This document shows, piece after piece, positions 1 through 11,059 of a stretch of DNA of 64,000 bases. The position numbers were made by a program, and so were the translations under genes. The stretch is from Gnetum montanum. Taxonomy: Eukaryota; Streptophyta; Gnetopsida; Gnetales; Gnetaceae. A model generated the notes under the pieces. It was given only the letters and a program-made list of their open reading frames with translations. It had not been told where the DNA came from and made no database searches. The stretch is from assembly GCA_015680685.1 (NCBI GenBank), contig MNCI01002682.1:1028489-1092488 (forward strand). The letters run 5' to 3'. The first letter of the stretch is position 1. Every line of letters begins with the position of its first letter.

Positions 1-452
1 GAATTTGGTTTTAACGATCTATACCATACTTTAGCTTGATCAACGAGTGTCATAGGAAAGAGCTTCAGTTTTTGCCAACTGTTATCAATGTTATTCCATG
101 TGCAGGCATCGTAGAAGGCTAGTAAATGTTGATACAGATCTAAGTCATAGCCTCCTCAAAATTTGGAAAAGTTGTTTAAATCGAGCCTGGGTAGTCGGCT
201 CTCTTTATGATGCCTACGTGAGATTCGAACAGCCTCTTGTATTTGGGTTATGCTTGTAGTGGCCAATGGGGGTTCATCGTCATCGGGTAAGTTATGTCTT
301 CTTGTGTTAGGATGATGTTGTTTTTGTTCATTCTTATAGGAAACTCCCACTTCAGGTTGTATACTCCAATCTTCATCGTCATATAACTCATTGGTTCTCT
401 AATGAACTTCCTCACTAAGTGTGGCGTTATTATCATCTTGTCGGAGAGACAT
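1..452 (-). pseudogene. Athila-like gag, N-terminal part (runs off the window)
   Basis: The minus strand reads an acidic N-terminus starting at the ATG at 452, with the string DDEDWSIQPEVGVSY, followed by a retrotransposon gag core (DLYQHLLAFYDAC, then a VWYRSL box near position 10). Gag would form the particle that packages element RNA. The N-terminus matches element B at 36,436-36,570 almost word for word, so both belong to one family. An in-frame TAG follows the EEVH string, and the rest lies outside the window. It sits directly inside the primer site at 565-585 and the LTR at 586-1,267, as expected for the 5' end of an element pointing left. Gag identity is seen from similarity to the other copies here; the Athila-like label comes from the linked primer site and from pol in related elements. 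Confidence 0.75.
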
Positions 453-564
453 TGTTGTGTGTGAATTTATGTGACTTTTTTAATAATTATTATTTTCTGA
501 AAGATATATTGTTAAGTTCTTTACAGCGATCTTGTATGATATAACTAATCTAGATAACTAGCAC

Positions 565-585
565 CATCCCTGGCAACGGCCCCAA
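565..585 (-). promoter_or_regulatory. Primer-binding site, tRNA-Asp type
   Basis: Read on the minus strand this is TTGGGGCCGTTGCCAGGGAT, starting right after the LTR end CTCATCA. Plant tRNA-Asp ends in CCCCGGCAACGGCGCCA, whose complement is TGGCGCCGTTGCCGGGG, so the site fits with two mismatches. Athila-lineage elements are known to use this primer. Confidence 0.75.
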
Positions 586-1267
586 TGATGAGTGACGAGG
601 TACCTCTACACTCAACCATACGAAACGAGCGTCGCATGCACGATCAGGTCGAACTCCGCAGATGGACTAGTTGTGGCATCTAGATAGTTAGCCTTAGGTC
701 GCAGTTCGCTGTCTTCCCATCTAGACTATTTTTGCATATGTCACGTATGGTTTAGTCTAGATGAGGTGTATGATGTGTTTCCTAATCTACGCTACTCCTG
801 AAGGCAATGGACAAGAATATTTAACTAAATCTAAGCTAAGAGGAAAAGGGTAAGAAAATCTAATCTAGCCTAAGTGCGACAAGCAACCGATTCCTTAACT
901 AGCCGTACACACCCGTATATGCTCATAGTTAAGTCGTACTCACACCGCGCTATGAAAGCAATAAATAGCATTAAATAAATAACAAATAAATAAACTAAGT
1001 GAATGCTGCAATGATGAAGTAATCTCGATCTTTATTGCCGGTCATGTACGTGTCCAAGTACGGCACACTCGAATAAAGACACCATACAATTACAATCACC
1101 ACACTGCGGGCAGACACAGGAAAAATTCTAACTCTGGAGGGATCAAACTGCCAGAGCTTCGCTACTCTAAAACTGGGATCCCCAACAAGGGAGAGTCGCC
1201 CCTTATTTATAGACATGGCGGCGGACTGTGATATCGCGTACGCGATANTGCGAACCGCGTCTCATCA
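586..1267 (-). repeat. 5' LTR of a minus-strand B-type element
   Basis: The LTR runs on the minus strand from TGATGAGACGCGG at 1,267 to CTCATCA at 586 (682 bp). It holds GATATC/CGCG palindromes in U3, a TATAAATA box at 1,204-1,211, an AATAAA poly(A) signal and the shared U5. It corresponds to the LTRs at 13,664, 35,397 and 40,757 but has a shorter U3. One N lies at 1,248. The element it belongs to extends left out of the window; its right edge cuts a copia integrase. Confidence 0.85.
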
Positions 1268-2760
1268 ATGGGTAAGTTTGTTTTATCACTAATGGTTTTT
1301 ACTTGAAGGTATCAAGAACTTCAATATGAGACTTAATAATATATAGCCACACTTTGCATGTAAAATCATTAATGTAAGTTACAAAATACTTGGCTCCACC
1401 AAATGATGTCACATTATCATACAAACCCATATTTGAATGTGCTATCTCCAACTTAGCTCTAGTAGTAGTGTTCCTTATATGTGGAAAATTTATTATGGTT
1501 TGCTTACTAATGGCACATGTTTTGCAAAACATATCACGACTTAGGTTTAGGTGAGAGAATCCATGAGAAGATTGTAATAATTTTTGCATGTCTTTTATTT
1601 ATATGTTCTAGTCTTGCATGCCAGAGTTTTTCCTCTTGGCATTTATGAGTTGCTGCACAAATAACTTTTCTCACTAGATGTAACTTGAATACTTTATTTA
1701 CTTTCTTAGTTTATGTTATCCTTTGTTGTGATTCATCCTTGAATATGGTACATTTGACATTCTTACTTTGATCACATTTAAATATTATTTTGTGTCTTGC
1801 TTTCACCAATTCTGATACTCATAGCAGATTATGTTCCTTCAGCGTTGGAGGGTAATACACATTTTTTATTTGTATTGATTGACTTGTAATCTTTATGTTG
1901 ATATTTCTAATGTCTTTATACTTACAAATGGCTCTAGTGGATGTTGAAGCTTTGCCAACATTTATAGGACATAGATTTTTGAACATATTATGATTTCCTT
2001 ATACATGTCTAGAACATTTAGAATTAATGTACTAGGTATTGTGTTCCATCTCAACAAAGTTGTTTTTATTCATGACATCCTTAATGATTGAGATCACTTC
2101 ATCTTCAAGTAGGTTTGCTTCATTCTTGTGGTAGTTTTTCCAACTATTCCAATTTTGTTGTCTCAGCTTTTCTCTAATAATCCTTCTTTGAACTATAGAG
2201 GATTTTGGATTCTTAAGATTGAACTAACAGTCCTTAAGTTCATGTCTTTTTTTTCCATATAGTGGATAAATTTTAGACCAATTTTACTGATTATTAAATC
2301 TTGATCCTTGTTTACCATTGTAATGTTGGTTTTGTATCCAATGTCCTCTTGACTTATTCCTTGGAGTATACATATGTTGTTTTATATTCTTTGATTTTTG
2401 CTCTAATTCGATCTTAGTTTCTTGTAGTTGCAATTAGGTTATTAATGTTGGGAAGTTAGCTATTTCTTCCAAGGCATCAAGTGCTTAAATAAATCCTTCA
2501 TACCTTATCATGGAGTGCTCTAAGAAGACAACTTACTCTTTCTTCATTTGTTACCTCTTCATCCTCATATTCAAGTTCTAATATAATTTCTTTCATGTGC
2601 TTTATGAATTTTATTAATTTTTGGTGTACATTCATCTTCATTATTTGTAACTTTAGGAAGAGATGATCTTTTCTTACTTGATCCAAACACCTAAACATTT
2701 GATATAAATATTTTGAAATTTTTGCAGCTATTGCTATATGATATACTTTATTTAATATAC
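1268..2760 (-). pseudogene. Ty1/copia polyprotein fragment (gag, knuckle, integrase)
   Basis: Three blocks lie in the right order on the minus strand. A gag segment at 2,498-2,698 carries the ELEYEDEEVTNEERV region typical of copia gag. A decayed zinc knuckle lies around 2,220-2,280 (KKRHELKDC). An integrase start at 1,299-1,589 has the CKTC zinc pair and the GGAKYFVTYINDF core. Integrase would join cDNA to the chromosome. The first catalytic Asp, normally in an HSD string, reads HSN, and the usual IDDF reads INDF, so the enzyme is dead. Several stops and frameshifts interrupt the reading. The fragment is cut at 1,267 by the inserted LTR. RT and RNase H are not in the window. Confidence 0.75.
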
Positions 2761-3077
2761 TTGTATAAAGAATATTAAGGTCATAACATTCTACTCCCTT
2801 TTACAATCATAATCATTTTGAAATTAGAATTCAAAACAACATGCCATAGGCTACTAGCTCATAGGATGATTCTCATTTTTTGTGCCCAAGTCTTATAATT
2901 CTTCATTGTAAGCTTTTGTGTATTTATAATTGCAATATTATTAATTAATAATTTTAGGAGATTTTTATCTTCTACTTTTAGTGTTATGTTATATGTAGAG
3001 TTTGTGACATCTTTAATACTCTCATTTCCATTTTTCTTAGTGGACTATTGATTATTGCTTTGTCTGTTACCTTGTCT

Positions 3078-3091
3078 TGGCTCTCATACCA
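3078..3091 (-). promoter_or_regulatory. Primer-binding site, initiator-Met tRNA type (copia)
   Basis: The minus strand reads TGGTATGAGAGCCA, one base different from the common copia site TGGTATCAGAGCC that pairs with initiator tRNA-Met. It abuts an LTR end in ..TTTAACA, so the LTR starts on the plus strand at 3,092. This fixes the 5' end of the copia element that supplies the fragment at 1,268-2,760. Confidence 0.75.
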
Positions 3092-4060
3092 TGTTAAACT
3101 TAACATAGTATTACAAGATAAATTACTTAAGAAGGTAATGATTTCAAGAACTTAATAATTTAAGGTAGACTTTTTTGGCTAGCATCATCATCTACATCAT
3201 CATCTTTACCATTCTCCAAGAACTTTTCACTTGTAAAAACCAGTGTTTTGGCTTCAGTTTTAGCTTCCAAGGCACCAAATATCAATTTAAGTAGGTTTGG
3301 AGGTAGTCTCGAGGGTTAGGGCTAACAATTTTTCTAAGTGTTATAGGTAATTTTGATGCTAGTGTTAGCATCACCCTACTTGCATTAGCATCATGCTAAT
3401 TCATCAAGTTCAAAAATTAATAGCATTCGCTAGGTCCACGAGCTCCTTAATGTCCTCACAACATAACTCGGCATCAGATCAAACATCAAAAAGAATCTTG
3501 AAGACTTGGAATTACCATTTGGAAAATGTTGAAAATGTTTCCTAGATCCTTGATGATGTTGAAGTTAACACTAGTGTTAGCATTAGCGTTCCTTCCTGCA
3601 TGACCTATATTGCCTAATCTCTAGGTTAAAGTTTCCAAAAACAAACTTCACATTATCTCCACTTGACTTTGGGGTTGAATTTCAAAAACCTAATCCTATA
3701 AATATGGGATGAAAACAAAAATTTAGGACAATTTTCTTGAGATCTAGAGCCCTATTTAGATTTTGGTAGATCAAGAGCACAAGCATCTATCTTTAGTGCA
3801 TCTCTTGCATGCTCCATAGTCACCATAGCTCTTCCTAATAGTCTGCAAGCTTAGTTTGGTGCTTAAGTTCTTTGTAGCTTGAGTATTAATGCTAACATTA
3901 GCATTAGCATTAGTTTAGTAGCTCTCACATCATTGTCTTAGAGTTATAATTTTCTAGCATCATTGTCACTATTCTAAAGTTACAATTTTTTAGCTCTAGC
4001 ATCACATGTGAGACACTTTGCTAAAATAACCCTCTGTTTTGGTTTCAAATTGATTCTAGG
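3092..4060 (-). repeat. Copia 5' LTR and AT-rich flank, far edge unresolved
   Basis: The LTR begins at 3,092 with TGTTAAACTTAAC on the plus strand. No second LTR is available to set its other end. The stretch contains scattered GCTAACATTAGCATTAG-like words (about 3,340-3,400, 3,560-3,590 and 3,890-3,920) and a plus-strand TATAAATA near 3,690, which may belong to other repeat debris. No coding sequence is evident. Confidence 0.4.
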
Positions 4061-5760
4061 CAGTGTTTGCAACTTCCCCACTCATATATTCATCATTAAA
4101 AGACTTAATTTTAGCACTAATATTTTCATTTTTCTCAAAAATTGAGTTTCTATTATTAGTGTTATCTCCCTTACGTTTTTCATCAACACTTGTAGCTTTG
4201 GCCCTAGCTAGGAGGCAAACACTTCTTATACATTTAATTAAGCATTTTCATGATTGGGAAATGGAACCAAGACCCTTTTACACATATCAAGGTTGTCATT
4301 TTTATTATTTTTTTTGGATTTTTACTCCCTTTTTCATACTTGGATTTTATTTCAATCGTTAAATAATTCATTTCTATACTTAGTTTTTATTTGCATTGAC
4401 TAGACTAATCAAGTTTATTACTTAGACTCCTCATTTTTCATCATTTCCTTATTGTTCCTAGTTTGTGGGTGATAAGCTAAGTCCACATTCGATTACAAGT
4501 TTGTATTCTATTATGTCATAATCATTGACTCATTGAAGGTTATATTAAATCAATGAGCATTTGTCGCCATCAATAGGAACTTTACAATTAATTCATGCAG
4601 TTTTAAAAATATTTTTGGTGCTAAAAGAAGGCCTAATAGGTTTTCTAGTATCTTGAAGTTTCCAACATGTAGAAGTTTTCAATTTTTATTACTTTACTTA
4701 AGTTTTATTTTCCTAGTTGTGCTTAATCTTTGTTTTTAAGTGTGTGTAGGAGCTAGTCATTGAAACCATATTTAGCAAAGCTTCTAACTCCTCTCATAAC
4801 TTCTAGATTCATAAAATGATGGAGATATGAAAGGCATAGGTCCTCACAATGTCCATAAATCAACATGATTGCAAGGTCATATGCATGAAGAGAGAAGTAA
4901 GCCTAGCTTTTTTTGAAGATATGCTAAGAAGGAAGGTAGTCAATGAAATAGCCAATGGCATAGATGCATTCTTACCCAATCAAAACCATCTTAATGAGTG
5001 AAATTAATTCAAGTAGGCCATGTTAACAAAATACCTTGATATCAAAGATGAGATTTGGACCCTAAATAATGTAGAAATTCAACAAAGATAGGTTATTAAG
5101 AATCATCTCATTGGATATTTCAATATCAACTTCAATAGCAAGAATTATAATTCCAAGATGAAGAAAGCCATGGTGATGGCATCATCATCCATGATGACAA
5201 TGAAAATGAAAATTTTCACACCTCATTGCCTATCGATCTCCATCATCAACATACTACATAACTACAGATCTTAATTCTACAACATATCAATGTTATTAAA
5301 TTCACTAATTCATTTTCCATGTGTATTCTCTAGACTTCTAGTCTTGTTGCATTTATTTTCACTTCTTTAATTGCTATTGTCCCACTAGCAATTACCTTGC
5401 CATCCTTATATAGTTTGTTTTCCAACACATCCACTATAAACCTAGTACCTCTTACACAAGATCAAAATCCCAATCCTTTGTTAGGCATCTTTCAATCATT
5501 ATCCTTGGCATCACAAGTCTAACAACCATAAATTTCACTATCATTTCTACCATCTTCCTAGCCTATGACTCTCTACAACATTTCATAGTTTGTCTTAGGA
5601 TTCACTATTGCACCTTTCCAGCCAAGTTTACTTGCACATAACCCCCATATGTGTAATTTTTTGTGCCATCTATTCTTGGAGTCCCTCCTAAGTTAATGTT
5701 GTTACTTTAGGATCTCTCTTCTAGGTTGTAGGTGAACAAGCATCAACTAGGTAAGGTCAT
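4061..5760. other. Unassigned AT-rich stretch
   Basis: Reading frames here are short and T-rich. A segment around 4,800-5,240 has a more coding-like composition, with several Lys/Asn-rich short frames, but shows no motif. It may be retroelement leader or gag debris upstream of family C. Nothing else is supported. Confidence 0.3.
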
Positions 5761-5768
5761 AACACTAC

Positions 5769-6800
5769 ATGAGGGTAGTTCTATTCTTTCTACTATCAAT
5801 CTTCTTATTGATCCCACTTGTTGAAGTTCCTAAGGGGGTTTTCCTTCCAAATTTTACCAAGTATAATGGAAAGTATAATCTCATGAATCATATCATTACC
5901 TTTCACAATGAATGCATGTTGTTAGTCAGTTATCTCCGCACCATTCTTAGAAGTTTTTCTAACTCCATAACTAGAAAAGAACTTGGATGGTACAAGTCCC
6001 TTTCCCATGTCTATAATCTCCATGAAAAATCTCTTCACCACCTTTGTAGAGAGGTTTAATTACAATATCACTAAGGGTGGCACTTTGCAAAAACTCGTGG
6101 TCATCAAATAGATTTAAAATAAATCCATCTTCAAGTTCATCTTTAAATGGATATCAGCCACAATGAAGCTTACTCATCTACTCCTTAATGAACAACTTTT
6201 GGACATCTTTGTATGTGCTGTAAATTGCTACATTACAGGAAAATTAGTCTATCATAGGATACTTAGCCTCTAGGATGCCATTACTTTGGTAAAATACATC
6301 AAATAGGTGGTCATTCAATGCAATGACCTGAAATGAATTAACTTTTGCAACAATTTCAACAAAGAAGCTCATAAAGAAAAAGTATCCCATAATACAAGAG
6401 AAAAATTGCTTCAATGAACCAAACTGTAATTGGTTCATCATTGCATAATAGAAAGAGTAGGAACACAAACTCTATGTCCAATAATACTAGAAAAAACACA
6501 TCAAATGGAGGCCAACAAAGAAGAACACCTAAGGACGAGTCAAAATATCGCAAGTTTCAATGACATATCCACAGTTGTATAATATGTTACTTGAAAAGAA
6601 ATACATCACCCCAAAATAGGTCTTTGAATAAACAAAATCAAGGTTTAAAAAGCTCCAGAGTTTGGCTATTAATCCTTCCTAATGAATGGAAGAAGATCCG
6701 CCTATCCCAAAGTAGTATAAGCTAAATAAATTTTGGTATTACCATGAAGCAGTAGGCCATGATATTAATGATTATAACATGCTCAAATATGATGTCTAAT
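5769..6800 (+). pseudogene. Family C gag, Ty3/gypsy type
   Basis: The frame at 5,769-6,059 contains LPNFTKYNGKYNLMNHI followed by a WYKSL box. This is the pattern of Ty3/gypsy gag, where P.F..Y.G..D...H is followed about 60 residues later by WY..L. A later segment at about 6,734-6,797 reads WYYHEAVGHDINDYNMLK, matching the Cys/His segment after gag in Tat-like plant elements (YC..H...GH.T..C..LK), but both cysteines are lost. Stops and frameshifts separate the blocks. Protease follows at 7,796. Gag identity is a motif reading; the Tat-like placement is inference. Confidence 0.6.
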
Positions 6801-7795
6801 TTTTGTGGAGAAGGAAGAAATCATTTTAATACCCTAGTATAGCCAAGTAAATAAAATATTTAGATTTTTTAAGATCCACTAAATAGTCACTCAAGAATGA
6901 TTTTTACTTTTCATTTAGAAGGTAAGGCAAACTATCCTAAAACATTCTTTTTAATGCAAATGGACCCTTTCCAAAACTCTTCCTATTCACCAAAACTCAA
7001 AATGCCTATTGTCATGAACCTTCCCTGGTACGAGACTAACTTCTCTACATCTTTAAACATGCATAAGGCTCCATTGATCGTTATCATGATACCTAACTAT
7101 GGTGAAGTTCCTAATTGATCAAATCCCACTTTTAATTATTCCCCCTCTCCTTTAAAAAATTATTTACCTTTGCAAATCTTGTCTAGACTTGTTTGGTATC
7201 CTCCTGTTCTATCCTATACAGTACCCCCTCCATCTTGTCCATTCTTCTCACCTATGTCATCAAAGCCTTCATTGCTTCCTATCCTAACTTCATTACTTAG
7301 AATCCTAACTTAAGCCTAAAAGGAAACAAAGCACAACAAAGGTAAAGAGAAGAAACATGCCACCAAGTAGCTGATTTGAAACAAGAAGAAAGTTTTCTTT
7401 CAAATTGAAATGAATACTACTTCTTTATTTACCAATATCATACCAAATCCTATCATATCAAACTCTATCCCTCTCATGCCAATGGCTAAGGAGGCAATTC
7501 CTAGGGAAAAAGCTTTGTCCTAGATCATAGCAACATTGATGTCAAAGAGAATAAACCTTTTTCTTTTTAATTTATTTTCAACCTCAAAGAAACATTGCTT
7601 GGCATTGGAGGAGCTTCTTAAATCAATCATAGTACTCACAAACATTCAATTCATGCTTAAAGAATCTCATCTATGTTTAATAGTCAATAGTACAAGGTTG
7701 AAAACCTAGTTTTTAAGAGGGAGACTAAGACCCATTCTACAATAGGCACCATCTGCCAACTTTCTATCTACATCATCATACATATTGGAAATAAT

Positions 7796-8060
7796 GTGGT
7801 ACTACCTTTTGTACACATGGTTGATGGAGCTAGAATCAACATCATCTCATGCACTATCATTGAGTATTTTGGCTTGGAGAAAGAGGTTACATATTCCACT
7901 TATAACTCCTTTCTTATTTCACTCAGTGGTGGTGGAGTAGAAATCCTAGGAGCCATTAAGTTTCCCTTCCCTATAGAAAGTTTTATTGCATTTAAGATAA
8001 TCTATATAGTGATTATAAACTCATCAAGTATAAATGCTCTTCTTGGGAGGCCTTAGCTAG
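7796..8060 (+). pseudogene. Family C aspartic protease
   Basis: The segment reads a retroviral-type protease. The active-site loop VDGARINII (about 7,820-7,846) stands where Tat-like elements have VDGG or VDGA followed by NI. The end SSINALLGRP matches the YN.LLGRP ending of the same family. It would cleave the gag-pol polyprotein. The segment is an open 86-residue frame, but flanking stops show that the parent polyprotein is broken. About 300 bp downstream the sequence turns into T-rich non-coding DNA with no reverse transcriptase; the second C copy at 47,598 shows the same change. Confidence 0.65.
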
Positions 8061-8648
8061 CCTATTATTATGTTGTTTCTTCACCTATGCATCAAGAGAT
8101 ATATTTTTGATGCAAAGATTGAGAAGTAGTTATCTATGAAGATCCTAAGATATCCACCATCTTTCATCATGACATCCTAGAAGAAACTATTGTAGGATTC
8201 CAACCTGTGTTGGTAGGATAGACTTCGATTGAGCAAGGAGTTAACAAGTTTGAGACTAAAATTCCTCTAACACCAATGACTTTGTGGATCTAAGATTCAA
8301 TGAACTAGACATAATAGAGTTAGTGAAAAGTGTGAAATGTCCTACTAGACTTGAGGCTAGGAAGTTCATCACCAAAGCATCATTATCTTAGATTACTACT
8401 GCTTTCTTCTTTACCATTTTATTTTATTTATTGTTCAATATTTATATGCATTTTATTGTTTTGGTTCTATTATATTATATTTTTTTTCACTTTACTAGTG
8501 TATCATATTGACTATTTTCATTGCTTAGTTTTATTATTATTTTGCTTTTACTATGTGAGTTTTTAATTCTATCGTATTAAGTTGTTTACATTGTTTATCA
8601 TTCGTTTTACTTTTGCAATAAAAAAAATAAAAAACCACAAACATAAAC
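8061..8648 (+). other. Family C tail after protease
   Basis: From 8,061 to about 8,390 a decayed reading frame continues the post-protease linker, with a remnant of the conserved PSTLHQ string visible as SSPMHQ. From 8,400 to 8,640 the DNA is T-rich and non-coding. The join to element A1 lies near 8,640. Confidence 0.4.
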
Positions 8649-10140
8649 ATGCTTAACATTGCGGAGGCAATTAAGATCCCAACTACGCATGTAAAAGATA
8701 GTCGGATCAAGCGCTTAGACATGAACAATATCCCAAGATTTGGTGGGGGGGGGGGGGGGGGGTACAATTGTAATCTGTAGACACATCTACAAGCTTTCCA
8801 TGATGCTTGTGGCTTACAAAACAGTGAAAATGATTGGTATAAACTCAAGCTCTTCCTTAGGACACTCATCAAAGAAGCTGAAAATTGGTACTAGTCCTTA
8901 GAGTCGAAATCTATCCACCAATGGAGTACAATGCTTGAGCTATTTAATGACAAATACCAAATGTACTCCAAAGTGTCTAATCTAAGAAGGAAAATTCAAG
9001 GTTGGGAATAGGGAATACATGAACCTTTGGATGTTGCCATAGGAAGATGTTATTCTCTCTTACATCGATGCCTTGGCCATGGTTATTCTTAGAGGGAACG
9101 ACTTCACCATATCATAGATGGGCTTAGAGTAGAAACTAGAAGAACTCTTGGGGTTTATGCCCAAGGAAGACTATCTAAACTAAGAGATCATCAGTACAAA
9201 TGATGATAGAGTAGGTAGTAAAAGAAGAAGGTGAATTGCAAAAGAGAGAAAGTGCAGAAGAATATAACAGGGATCCTTCCATTAGAAAAAGGGAGGTCTG
9301 ATTTTGTGAAGAGGGGGATGCACCACTTGACAAGTTGGTAAATAGAAAAGCCTTGCTCAACCAAAAATCTATTTTTGATATTTTGACTAAGGTTGATAAA
9401 CTATGAGACTCTTTGGATGAAAAATTCCAAACTACTATGAAGATTGCTAAAGCATCCAAAGAGCAGAATAGTGATCGTGATTGTAGGAGGCAAAAAGAAG
9501 CTAAACGTGTCTACCATAGAGGTAAGGGCAAACCTACTACAATAGGAAAAGTTATGAAGACAGACTCTGATGATGATGATGGATGTGAAATTTATCAATA
9601 TGAACATCCTAAGGGATGTTTCCTTGTGGTGTCACACTTACAAGAGTCCAGGGTGTATGCACTGAATCCACGACTAGCAAGAAGGCAAGCACCTAGACGA
9701 TTGGCTTATGCTCAAGGCAATCTAAGGCAGTTCCACCAACAACAACAAGCTTATTATCCAAGTGAAGCTCCACCATAATCGTACAAGCAATACTAGTAGT
9801 GGCACCAACCACAATTGTGGGGAATTCCACCTCCAAGATAGTAGTACCCTTACAGGTAAGTAGATCCATATGGATACTATGTTTAATAACTTATTTCTTC
9901 ATAAAGCTTCAGCATCACTAATACCCTCCAGAGTACCATCAAACTCATTTACCATCTACTAGAGGAAAACACCCATATCCATACCTTCCTTTGCATCTAT
10001 GTGTACATATCCCTCCACCCTCTACCTAGTTACCTTCTGCTCCATCCATGTAGGGAAAAATTTCCTCATAGTTGTAGCAACAAAATGCTACGAGGGCTGT
10101 ACATTCACAACTAGCCTTCTAGCCAAGTGGTTTGGATAAT
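8649..10140 (+). pseudogene. A1 gag (C-terminal two thirds)
   Basis: The reading begins MLNIAEAIKIPTTHVKDS and continues through the gag core (LQAFHDAC, then W.KLKLF, then WYxSL), the HIIDGLRVETRRTLGVYAQG block and a variant zinc knuckle at about 9,580-9,620. The knuckle reads CEIYQYEHPKGC, with the second Cys changed to Tyr. A Gln/Pro-rich tail follows (9,700-10,100). Gag would coat element RNA. The core is broken by an 18-G run at 8,745-8,762, where A2 and A3 have a short purine string coding for Phe-Glu-Arg. The N-terminal part present in A2 (26,623-27,480) is missing. Identity rests on alignment by eye with A2 and A3. Confidence 0.75.
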
Positions 10141-10200
10141 CGATCTAGGAAATGATCCTTTTTTTGATCCAGTAGTTCTCCCAAACTCTCACAACCTAAT

Positions 10201-10740
10201 ATGGCTGGTCGCCTTGCATCTCTAGCACCCTCATCCTTTGCATCAAGCACATTTGAGTACCCTTCAAACCAAATGCTACCTTGGATCTGCACTGTGATGT
10301 TAACTCATGTTGTTTCTGATATGATCAAGGTTGTAATCTTTCCACGAAAAGATTTAACTTGTGAAGTCCTCTTATTTAGTTTTAGATCACTAGACATGAG
10401 CCATGTAAGTATTTTCTTAATTCTAGTTTTGGTGTCAATCTCATCTTCCATGACATGTACAAAGCCTAGAACCTATTGCCTCTCAAAAAGAGCAACATCC
10501 ATTTGGTAGACCAATCAATCACTAACCCTTTAGGGTTAGTGGAGGACATTGTGACTATAGTTTGTGGGTGGTCCTAGCTTGCCAATTTTCTGGTGATCAA
10601 GGTAGAGAATTGCAAAGATGGCTTTCCCATCATTATGGGAAGGACTTTGTTAAGCATTGTTGATGCATGAATGGGCATAAGGGACCTCTCCTTGGAAATC
10701 TCCAAGAAGAATGAATTTGGAAGACTAGAGAAGAAGTTTG
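10201..10740 (+). pseudogene. A1 aspartic protease
   Basis: The segment corresponds to the A2 protease at 29,066-29,650. It has the same lead-in (MLTHVVSD, as MLTHIVYD in A2), a damaged active-site region around 10,420-10,460, the LVEDIVT string near 10,535 and the RDLSLE string near 10,680. The active-site aspartate cannot be read in frame because of indels. Confidence 0.6.
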
Positions 10741-11059
10741 TTTCATGCATTGTGTACAGTGATAATGGGTGCAATTGTGTGAAGAAGATTTGATCTATTA
10801 AAAGTACATTCATCAAAGCATGCAATCAATGTGCACAAGAAACATATATTCTAAGGTATTTGAATGTAGTTGCCACAAAATAGAAAGGCACATAGTGGTT
10901 GATAGCTGACTCTAACAGTAGCACATTATGCATGGAACCCACTGAGAGCTTGACATGTGCTTATGTCAAAAGCATGGATGAACTTGAGTAAGTTCATCAT
11001 CAACTCTCTAATGATGAAGATGATGATACTTATTGGGGAGAGTTGGAAATCCCTAATAA

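Noticed and set aside
3300-3330. GGGTTAGGG considered as telomere-type repeat
   Set aside because: A single occurrence, not an array.
4063-4362. 99-residue plus-strand frame rich in Phe, Leu and Ser
   Set aside because: Typical chance frame in T-rich DNA; no motif and no supporting context.
8537-8872. Minus-strand frame with a run of prolines
   Set aside because: It is the antisense of the 18-G run inside A1 gag.
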